From the NCBI GenBank assembly GCA_035532755.1, contig DATKQI010000264.1:1-12491 (forward strand): a stretch of DNA of 12,491 bases. Direction: 5' to 3'. Position 1 is the stretch's first letter, and each line of letters opens with the position of its first letter. Source of the DNA: DATKQI01 sp035532755 (GTDB lineage: Bacteria; Pseudomonadota; Alphaproteobacteria; Acetobacterales; Acetobacteraceae). This document shows positions 1-5,096 of the stretch, piece after piece. Below the pieces are notes generated by a model. It had not been told where the DNA came from. It saw only the letters and a list, made by a program, of their open reading frames with translations, and did no database searches. Made by a program: the position numbers and the translations under genes.

Positions 1-396
1 AGAACCTACCGTCGCGCGTTCACAACACCCCGCAGCGGCGTGACCAAGGACAACACCGTACTCTATCGCGCCAGCAAGCTCGACTGCGCGACGTGCGCGC
101 TGAAGCCAAGGTGCTGCCCTAACACGCCAGTCCGCAAGGTGCCGCGCAGCATCCATGAAGGTGCACGCGACATGGCCCGCGACATCGCCAAGACCGACGC
201 CTACTTGGTCTCCAGACGCGAGCGCAAGAAGGTCGAGATGCTGTTTGCGCATCTCAAGCGCATCATCAGGTTGGACCGGCTGCGATTACGAGGCCCATGC
301 GGGGCCCGCGACGAGTTCCACCTCGCCGCCACCGCTCAGAACCTGCGAAAGCTGGCAATGCTGATCCCAATGCCCAGCCCGAGACCGGCTACCTAA
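1..396 (+). CDS. IS1182-family transposase, C-terminal part (5' end outside window)
   Basis: The frame is open from base 1 and ends at TAA 394-396, so the gene enters from the left edge; the in-frame GTG at 40 is not taken as the start. Visible residues include a cysteine-rich segment (LDCATCALKPRCCPN) and the strongly conserved end of the DDE domain (RRERKKVEMLFAHLKRI, then LDRLRLRG and a closing AATAQNLRKLA). This arrangement is typical of IS1182-type (DDE_Tnp_1_6) transposases, in which the final glutamate of the catalytic triad lies in the KKVEMLFAHLK helix. The C-terminus looks full and undamaged. It encodes DNA cleavage and strand transfer for the element; whether the whole copy is functional cannot be judged without the N-terminal part. 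Family assignment is by motif recognition and is fairly secure. Confidence 0.88.
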   Translation, partial: RTYRRAFTTPRSGVTKDNTVLYRASKLDCATCALKPRCCPNTPVRKVPRSIHEGARDMARDIAKTDAYLVSRRERKKVEMLFAHLKRIIRLDRLRLRGPCGARDEFHLAATAQNLRKLAMLIPMPSPRPAT

Positions 397-526
397 CCTC
401 TGCTGACGCGGCGGCACTGCAGGGCAAACACACCGCCCTCCACAGATCGAACCCAGAGGCGACTTCTTCAACAGAATCGGTCGAATGCAGCCCCTCATTC
501 AACCTGTCAAAACCTCCGCAGGGGTA
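397..526 (+). mobile_element. Probable 3' non-coding tail of the IS1182-type element
   Basis: This 130-bp stretch separates the transposase stop from the stop codon of the DUF899 gene on the other strand. It is less GC-rich than the rest of the window and has no supportable gene. The position suggests the right end of the insertion sequence, with its terminal inverted repeat, lies here. The left end is outside the window, so neither the inverted repeat nor a target-site duplication can be identified. The exact IS boundary is therefore unknown. Confidence 0.45.
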
Positions 527-1246
527 CTAGACGGGGTATCTGTCGTGGTGGCGAATCCATGACTGCCCGGGCGCATCTTCCTCGTGCCGGCCGAGCGGTG
601 TCAGGTCGAGGTAGTTGTAGGTATTGAGCAGCAGATCGAGGCCCCGCTGGTATGCCGAGTAGGTGTGGCAGATGCTGTCGCCATCCCGCAGGAAGACGCT
701 CAGCCCTGGCAACTCACCCTTCGGGAACCAGACCTTCCCGGCCCTCACCAGCTCCGCCGCATCCGCATAGTTGTATTCCGAATTGCCCTCGGCGATATCG
801 ATGCTGACCCGGAAATCCTTGTTGAAGCCGTTGCCGGACGATGAGAGCCACGGAAACGTCCATCCCATGCGCTTCCTGAACGATTCGATCTTCGCGATGG
901 GCGCGAGGGACACGACGGCGAACGATGTGTCGCGCGCGCCGAGATGCACGATGCCGCCCGCGATGGTGTCCATGAGGTGCGAGCAGCTTTTGCAGCCCTC
1001 CTCCCAGGCCGGATCGAACATGAAGTGATAGACGATGAGCTGACGCCGGCCGTCGAACAGGTCGCGCAGGCTTGCGGGGCCGTCCGGGCCTTCAAAGACG
1101 TATTCCCGGTCGATCTTCACCATGGGCAGCCTGCGGCGTTCGGCGCTGAGTGCGTCCCGCGCACGGGTTGCCGCCTTCTCCTTCGCGAGCAGAGCCTTGC
1201 GGGCCGCAAGCCACTCAGCGCGCGATACGATTTGCGGATGGTTCAT
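527..1246 (-). CDS. DUF899 family thioredoxin-fold protein
   Basis: A 239-residue protein, full length for the DUF899 family. An N-terminal helical segment (about 1-40) is followed by a thioredoxin-like domain. That domain carries the family block FMFDPAWEEGCKSC (CXXC at Cys85 and Cys88), then RKRMGWTFPW, SSSGNGFNKDF and a C-terminal SWIRHHDRY. The ATG at 1244-1246 is chosen because GGGAGG lies 5 nt upstream and the protein then begins at the family's usual MNHPQIVSRAEW; the frame extends further upstream but without family similarity. It is the last gene of a three-gene unit and its start overlaps the preceding microprotein gene by 32 nt. Family members are thought to be thioredoxin-like, but no reaction or substrate is established. 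Its stop lies close to the probable IS end, yet the C-terminus appears intact. Confidence 0.9.
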   Translation of the reverse strand: MNHPQIVSRAEWLAARKALLAKEKAATRARDALSAERRRLPMVKIDREYVFEGPDGPASLRDLFDGRRQLIVYHFMFDPAWEEGCKSCSHLMDTIAGGIVHLGARDTSFAVVSLAPIAKIESFRKRMGWTFPWLSSSGNGFNKDFRVSIDIAEGNSEYNYADAAELVRAGKVWFPKGELPGLSVFLRDGDSICHTYSAYQRGLDLLLNTYNYLDLTPLGRHEEDAPGQSWIRHHDRYPV

Positions 1247-1391
1247 TCTGTCCTCCCTTGTTTCGGAACAGGTGATGGAAAAACCCGGCGACGCTCCTGG
1301 AGCGCAGATGCGCGAGCAGGCCGGCAAGCCCGCCGGCCGAGGTCGCGCCGATAGTGACCAGGGCGGCGGTCGAGACACACAGGGGGCACAT
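1215..1391 (-). CDS. 58-residue membrane microprotein with N-terminal CPLC motif
   Basis: A short gene between the YciI-like and DUF899 genes, supported by a perfect AGGAGG Shine-Dalgarno 5 nt before its ATG. It starts 14 nt after the YciI stop and overlaps the DUF899 start by 32 nt. The product begins MCPLC, giving a CXXC pair at Cys2 and Cys5. One hydrophobic, glycine/alanine-rich helix follows (about residues 6-28), then a basic, histidine-containing tail with HLRSRSVAGFFHHLF. It is probably a single-pass inner-membrane protein. Similar tiny MCPLC proteins next to DUF899 genes are familiar to me from other proteobacteria, but I know of no assigned function. Redox cooperation with the CXXC of DUF899 is inference. 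Automated annotation could easily miss it because of its size and overlap. Confidence 0.75.
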   Translation of the reverse strand: MCPLCVSTAALVTIGATSAGGLAGLLAHLRSRSVAGFFHHLFRNKGGQNEPSANRIAR

Positions 1392-1396
1392 GGATG

Positions 1397-1402
1397 CCTC
1401 CT
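1397..1402 (-). promoter_or_regulatory. Shine-Dalgarno of the CPLC microprotein gene
   Basis: Read on the minus strand, this is a perfect AGGAGG, 5 nt before the ATG at 1389-1391. It is the main evidence that the 58-residue frame is translated from that codon. It lies in the 14-nt gap after the YciI-like gene. Confidence 0.75.
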
Positions 1403-1405
1403 GCC

Positions 1406-1762
1406 CTATCCTGGCGGCGTCAGATTGGGGCGGACCTCGATGGCGCTGCCCGGTGCGGCCGGGCACCGCGCCGCCCAGTCGAGCGCCGCATCGAGGTCCG
1501 GCACGTTGATGATGAAGTAGCCGCCGAGCTGTTCCTTCGTGTCGGCGAAGGGGCCGTCCTGCACATGCCGCCGGCCATTCTGGAGCCGGAGCGTCGTGGC
1601 CGTGTCGGGGAGCTGAAGGCCGGCGCCACCCACCATGATGCCCGCATCCTGAAGCGCCTTCACGTAGGCGGGCCATGCCGCCCAATAGGCCTGGCTCTTC
1701 TCCGGATCGTTGCGAAGGGCGAAGCCGGACTGGCTTTCGTAGATGAGCATTGTGTAGTTCAT
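1406..1762 (-). CDS. YciI-like (DGPF/YCII domain) protein
   Basis: A 118-residue protein with the YCII/DGPF fold. It starts MNYTMLIYES, carries a mid-domain GGAGLQLPDTATTLR, then the signature DGPFADTKEQLGGYF (about residues 69-83), followed by a helix with DLDAALDWAARCP and the typical closing VEVRP-like strand (IEVRPNL). The length matches single-domain family members. The ATG at 1760-1762 has GGGAGA upstream at usable spacing. YciI homologues form ferredoxin-like dimers with a conserved His/Asp pair and are often encoded near ECF sigma factors or DUF899-type proteins; the reaction is unknown for most. It is the first gene of the unit with the CPLC microprotein and DUF899. A candidate operator palindrome lies about 24 nt before the start. 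Family call is secure; role is not. Confidence 0.9.
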   Translation of the reverse strand: MNYTMLIYESQSGFALRNDPEKSQAYWAAWPAYVKALQDAGIMVGGAGLQLPDTATTLRLQNGRRHVQDGPFADTKEQLGGYFIINVPDLDAALDWAARCPAAPGSAIEVRPNLTPPG

Positions 1763-1785
1763 GGCGAATCTCCCGGTTTTGAGAG

Positions 1786-1799
1786 CGGAAACGCTTCCG
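1786..1799. promoter_or_regulatory. Candidate operator palindrome upstream of the YciI-like gene
   Basis: CGGAAACGCTTCCG is a 14-bp palindrome centred on CG, with one mismatched pair. The centre and arms resemble LacI/GalR-type operators in general form. It lies 24-37 nt upstream of the YciI-like ATG, a plausible operator position. No regulator gene is in view, so the assignment rests on symmetry and placement alone. Confidence 0.3.
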
Positions 1800-1847
1800 T
1801 TCGAACCATTGACGGCTCAAGGCGGGGGATTTCGACATCGCCTGGGG

Positions 1848-1881
1848 AAAAAACGCCCTCCGCCGTGCCGGATGCGGAGGG
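1848..1881 (-). terminator. Rho-independent terminator of the cydAB-DUF2474 operon
   Basis: On the minus strand CCCTCCGC (1881-1874) pairs perfectly with GCGGAGGG (1863-1856) across a 10-nt loop, and CG and six T residues (1853-1848) follow. It lies about 70 nt downstream of the DUF2474 stop and before the YciI-like gene, so it separates the two minus-strand units. Confidence 0.85.
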
Positions 1882-1952
1882 ATGACGGGGCGGATGCGGG
1901 TGCTGCCGCCTCGCCGGAAAGGCGCCTGCCGGCAGGGTCAGCCGATGACGCT

Positions 1953-2051
1953 CTACCCTGGCATGGCGAGGTGCACCACCAGCGCCACGGCGCCGAGGGC
2001 GGCGATGCCGGCGAGATAGAGGCCGGCGAACCAGAGCAGTTTTCTTGCCAT
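1953..2051 (-). CDS. DUF2474 / CydX-like small subunit of the bd-type oxidase
   Basis: A 32-residue protein, MARKLLWFAGLYLAGIAALG at the N-terminus and ending in HLAMPG. It has a basic start and a single hydrophobic helix (about 5-28). Its ATG overlaps the cydB stop as TGATG, implying translational coupling. Size, tryptophan near the N-terminus and position immediately after cydB match DUF2474 proteins, the small partners of CIO-type oxidases. They are regarded as analogues of CydX, which in E. coli sits against CydA and stabilises the haem site. It acts in the inner membrane. The function of this particular copy is inferred from family and context. It is the last gene before the terminator. 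Confidence 0.82.
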   Translation of the reverse strand: MARKLLWFAGLYLAGIAALGAVALVVHLAMPG

Positions 2052-3073
2052 CAGTGGTAGTGCGCCCCCGGCTTCACCTTTCCGCGGAAAACGAAATAGG
2101 CGAAGGCGGTGTAGGCCAGGATGATCGGCACCAGCACCACCGCGCCCACCAGCAGGAAGGCGAGGCTCGCGGGCGGGGCGGCGGCCTGCCAGATGGTGAT
2201 GTCGGGCGGGACGATGGTCGGCCACAGGCTGATGCCGATGCCGGCGTAGCAGAGCACGAACCAGCCCAGCACGCACAGGAACGGCGTGACGTGGTGTTTC
2301 AGGGACAGCCCGCGATAGAAGGCCCAGGCCAGCAGGACCACCAGCACCGGCACCGGGCTTGTCAGCAGGATGCCCGGCCAGTGGAACCAGCGATGGGCGA
2401 AGCGCGGCTCCAGAGTGGGCGTCCAGAGGCTGACCACCGCGATCAGCCCGAGCATGGCGGCCCCCAGCGCACGGGCGTGGCGGCGGCAGCGGTTTTGCAG
2501 GTCGCCCTCCGTCCGCCAGACCAGCCAGCAGGCGCCGAGCAGCGCATAGCCGGTGACGACGGCGAGGCCGCAGAAGATGGTGAAGCCGGTCAGCCAGTCG
2601 AACCAGCCGCCGGCATAGGCGCCGTTCACCACCTTGATGCCTTGCAACACCCCGCCCAGCGTGAGGCCCTGGCAGAAGGCCGCCAGGGCGGAGCCGAGGC
2701 CGAAGGCGAGGTCCCACAACCAGCGGCCGCGGGGGGTTTCGGCCTTGAAGCGGAACTCGAACGCCACGCCGCGGAAGATCAGCGAGAGCAGCATGGCGAT
2801 GATGGCCGGATACAGCGCCGGCAGGATGGTGGCGTAGGCCAGCGGAAACACCGCGAACAGCCCGCCGCCGCCGAGAACGAGCCAGGTCTCGTTGCCGTCC
2901 CACACCGGGGCGATGGAGTTCACCATCACGTCCCGGTCATGGTCCTCGTGCTCCACCGAGAACAGGATGCCGACGCCGAGATCGAACCCGTCCAGCACCA
3001 CGTAGGCGAGCACGGCGAAGGCGATCAGGCCGGCCCAGACCAGCGGCAGATCGAGCCAGGGAAGGGTGAGCAT
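2051..3073 (-). CDS. cydB: Cytochrome bd-type (cyanide-insensitive) quinol oxidase subunit II
   Basis: A 340-residue polytopic membrane protein with about eight to nine predicted helices, a normal length for CydB/CioB. The N-terminal helix carries VVLDGFDLGVG (Asp29, Asp32), followed by SIAPVWDGNETWLVLGGGGLFAVFP (about 53-77). Both are diagnostic of the family, and acidic residues here line the proton path. With CydA it forms the quinol oxidase that reduces oxygen to water in the inner membrane. The ATG at 3071-3073 lies 6 nt after the cydA stop, with GCGGAAG just upstream. Its TGA overlaps the DUF2474 start. By pairing with a short-Q-loop CydA it would be called CioB in pseudomonads. Confidence 0.96.
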   Translation of the reverse strand: MLTLPWLDLPLVWAGLIAFAVLAYVVLDGFDLGVGILFSVEHEDHDRDVMVNSIAPVWDGNETWLVLGGGGLFAVFPLAYATILPALYPAIIAMLLSLIFRGVAFEFRFKAETPRGRWLWDLAFGLGSALAAFCQGLTLGGVLQGIKVVNGAYAGGWFDWLTGFTIFCGLAVVTGYALLGACWLVWRTEGDLQNRCRRHARALGAAMLGLIAVVSLWTPTLEPRFAHRWFHWPGILLTSPVPVLVVLLAWAFYRGLSLKHHVTPFLCVLGWFVLCYAGIGISLWPTIVPPDITIWQAAAPPASLAFLLVGAVVLVPIILAYTAFAYFVFRGKVKPGAHYH

Positions 3074-3079
3074 CTTCCG

Positions 3080-4501
3080 CTACTCCGCTGCCGGTGTCTG
3101 GTCTGCCAGATGCACCGGGGTGATGCCGCCGGTGCGGGTGACGAGGTCGTGCGGCGGTTCGGGCTCGTTCACCACCGGCGGGCGGAGCATCATCCTGATG
3201 ATGAAGCGGATGCCGGCGGCATAGACGATCAGATAGACCACGGCGAAGGCGGCGAACGAGATGGCAACGCCCGCGGTGCCGATCGGCGAGGCGCTCTGCG
3301 CGGTGCGCAGCAGGCCGTACACCGTGTAGGGCTGCCGGCCGGTCTCCGTCACGGTCCAGCCGGCCAGCAGGGCGAGGAAGCCCGACGGCCCCATCAGCAC
3401 CGCAAGCCGGTGCAGCCAGGGCGAGTCGTAAAGCCGCTTCTTCAGCCGCAGCCACAGGGTCAGCAACCCGAGCCCGAACATCGCGAAGCCGAGGGCGACC
3501 ATGATGCGGAAGGACCAGAACACGATCGGCACATAGGGCTGGTCCTGCCGCGGAAACGCCTTCAGCCCCTTCACCGTGCCGTTCCAGCTATGGGTGAGGA
3601 TCAGCGAGCCGACATGCGGAATCCGGATCGCATCCAGCGTGCGCTGCCGCGCCATGCTCGGCAGGCCGAACAGGACGAGCGGCTGGCCCGCCCTGGTGGT
3701 GAAATCGCCCTCCATCGCCGCGATTTTCGCGGGCTGGTATTGCAGCGTGTTCAGCCCCTGCGTGTCGCCGGCGAAAATCTGGATGGGGGTGACGACGGCC
3801 GCCATCCACATCGCCATCGAGAACATCAGCCGCGCCGAACGGTTCGCCCGGTCCCGCAGCAGGTGCCATGCGCCGACCGCGCCGACGGCGAAGGCGGTGG
3901 CGAGATAGGCGGCCAGCACCATGTGCACGAGGCGGTACGGGAACGACGGGTTGAAGATGATGGCGAGCCAGTCGGCCGGGAGGAAGCGGCCGTGCGGGCC
4001 GATGGTGTAGCCCGCCGGCGTCTGCATCCAGGAATTGGCCGAAAGGATCCAGAACGCCGAGATCAGCGAGCCGAGCGCCACGATGCAGGTGGCCGCGAAA
4101 TGCAGCCGCCGGCCGACAAGCTGCATGCCGAACAGCATCACGCCGAGGAAGCCGGCTTCGAGGAAGAAGGCGGTCAGCACCTCGTAGCCCATCAGCGGGC
4201 CGATGATCGGCCCCGCCTTCTCCGCGAAAGCGCCCCAGTTGGTGCCGAACTGGTAGGACATCACCACGCCCGAGACCACGCCCATGGCGAACACCACGGC
4301 GAAGATCTTCAGCCAGTAGCGGAACGTGTCGAGATAGACCGGCCTGCCGGTGCGCAGCCACAGCCCTTCGAGCACCATCAGATAGCTGGCGAGCCCGATC
4401 GAGAAGGCGGGAAAGACGATGTGGAAGCCGATGGTGAAGGCGAACTGCATGCGCGCGAGGAGGATCGCGCTATAGGCGGGGGCAAGCGTGGCGGCAGCCA
4501 T
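3080..4501 (-). CDS. cydA: Cytochrome bd-type (cyanide-insensitive) quinol oxidase subunit I
   Basis: A 473-residue CydA/CioA. Haem ligands are recognisable by alignment to E. coli: His27 in TIGFHIVFP (b595 site), His193 in YRLVHM and Met334 in FWSFRIMV (b558). The acidic pair Glu107/Glu115 in YEVLTAFFLE and the quinol-loop pair Lys259/Glu264 in AKIAAMEGDF are kept. GRQPY replaces the usual GRQPW. The Q loop lacks the long insertion of E. coli CydA, which marks the CIO (short-loop) subtype. The ATG at 4499-4501 is preferred because the protein then begins about 18 residues before the first helix; the frame continues upstream to an in-frame M at 4555. A near-consensus FNR/ANR box lies 5 nt upstream. 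First gene of the cydA-cydB-DUF2474 operon; no cydDC is in view. Confidence 0.96.
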   Translation of the reverse strand: MAAATLAPAYSAILLARMQFAFTIGFHIVFPAFSIGLASYLMVLEGLWLRTGRPVYLDTFRYWLKIFAVVFAMGVVSGVVMSYQFGTNWGAFAEKAGPIIGPLMGYEVLTAFFLEAGFLGVMLFGMQLVGRRLHFAATCIVALGSLISAFWILSANSWMQTPAGYTIGPHGRFLPADWLAIIFNPSFPYRLVHMVLAAYLATAFAVGAVGAWHLLRDRANRSARLMFSMAMWMAAVVTPIQIFAGDTQGLNTLQYQPAKIAAMEGDFTTRAGQPLVLFGLPSMARQRTLDAIRIPHVGSLILTHSWNGTVKGLKAFPRQDQPYVPIVFWSFRIMVALGFAMFGLGLLTLWLRLKKRLYDSPWLHRLAVLMGPSGFLALLAGWTVTETGRQPYTVYGLLRTAQSASPIGTAGVAISFAAFAVVYLIVYAAGIRFIIRMMLRPPVVNEPEPPHDLVTRTGGITPVHLADQTPAAE

Positions 4502-4505
4502 CGGG

Positions 4506-4519
4506 TTGATCCCATTCAA
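4506..4519. promoter_or_regulatory. FNR/ANR-type box at the cydA start
   Basis: TTGATCCCATTCAA matches the FNR/ANR consensus TTGAT-N4-ATCAA at nine of ten specified positions, with correct spacing. It stands in the 132-bp gap before cydA and ends 5 nt before the start codon, so it overlaps the ribosome-binding region. A regulator bound here would more likely block than activate. That fits the known repression of cioAB by ANR in Pseudomonas aeruginosa; the application here is inference. Confidence 0.5.
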
Positions 4520-4633
4520 CATCGCCGCCGCGCGGGCAGCGCCGTTGCAGTGCAATATGGGTGTTCTACGCCCGGTGGCGCCTGCTGTCTCGAAAAACGT
4601 GGGGCTCGCGGTTTTCCGGGACGGAAGGACCGT

Positions 4634-4939
4634 TCAGGCAGCCATTTCCTGCGGGGTGCCAGCGATGCGCCGCAATGCGTGCACGCCGACGATCTGGCAC
4701 AGATTGCCTTCGATGAGGGCGATCGTCTCTTCCGGGGCACCCGCCATGCCGATGACGACGTGCAGGGTGTCGCCATGGCGGTGCGCCTCGAACCGGTCGG
4801 GCAGCACGTCGCGGCGGGCGAAGGGCTGGATCAGCCGGGGCAGCAAGCCGGGCTCGGTGATCGCTTCGATGATGAAGACGATGGGCGCGGGGGCGGAAAA
4901 CGCAGTCCGGCTGGCGTCGGTCTGGGCGAATGTGGACAT
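4634..4939 (-). CDS. ACT-domain protein resembling acetolactate synthase small subunit
   Basis: A 101-residue soluble protein. Residues about 19-93 form a beta-alpha-beta-beta-alpha-beta pattern: IVFIIEAITEPGLLPRLIQPF, then a DRFEAHRHGDTLHVVIGM segment and a final helix and strand with IALIEGNLCQIVGVHALRR. This is the layout of the ACT domain of IlvH/IlvM, including the EPGLLPR turn corresponding to the NRPGVLAR ligand-binding loop. The ATG at 4937-4939 is chosen as it starts just before the domain; the upstream frame is unlike protein. The Shine-Dalgarno (AGG) is weak. No catalytic subunit (ilvB/ilvG) is adjacent, so this is a stand-alone regulator or a homologue with another ligand. It lies between the DUF2125 gene and cydA, all on the same strand. 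Confidence 0.75.
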   Translation of the reverse strand: MSTFAQTDASRTAFSAPAPIVFIIEAITEPGLLPRLIQPFARRDVLPDRFEAHRHGDTLHVVIGMAGAPEETIALIEGNLCQIVGVHALRRIAGTPQEMAA

Positions 4940-5000
4940 GGAAGGAACCTGGAACGGGCGGCGCGCAGCCGCGGATGGCGCGAAGACGAGGGAACTCAGC

Positions 5001-5022
5001 CCCGGCTGCTCAGGCAGCCGGG
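5001..5022 (-). promoter_or_regulatory. Strong hairpin in the leader of the ACT-domain gene
   Basis: CCCGGCTGC and GCAGCCGGG form a perfect 9-bp stem closing a 4-nt loop. It lies about 60 nt upstream of the ACT-domain start, downstream of the DUF2125 gene on the minus strand. No T-tract follows in either direction, so it is not a classical intrinsic terminator. It may be a leader element, an RNA-stabilising end or part of a factor-dependent terminator. Confidence 0.35.
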
Positions 5023-5062
5023 CCCGTAATTCGCGCGATGCTCCGGAACCGATCCATCCCGT

Positions 5063-5077
5063 CATGTTAGCAACATG
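5063..5077. repeat. Short palindrome CATGTT-AGC-AACATG, possible operator
   Basis: Six-base arms are perfect around a 3-nt centre, in the 157-bp gap between the DUF2125 stop and the ACT-domain start. Its position is suitable for an operator of the ACT-domain gene. No known motif is matched. Confidence 0.25.
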
Positions 5078-5096
5078 TGCCACGGCAGGCGAGGGT

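Noticed and set aside
1808..1819. TTGACGGCTCAA as a second FNR-type site
   Set aside because: The half-sites are only 4 nt apart (TTGA-N4-TCAA) instead of the 6 nt required between these cores, so it does not fit the FNR spacing.
4590..4620. CGAAAAAC...GTTTTCCG inverted repeat in the cydA upstream region as a terminator of the ACT gene
   Set aside because: The 8-bp arms contain a mismatch, are AT-rich with a long loop, and have no T-tract after the stem on the minus strand.
2045..5029. A 994-codon open frame on the plus strand, opposite cydB and cydA
   Set aside because: It is antisense to well-identified membrane protein genes, has low-complexity His/Gln/Glu/Gly-rich composition and no domain. 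It arises from GC-rich codon use on the opposite strand.
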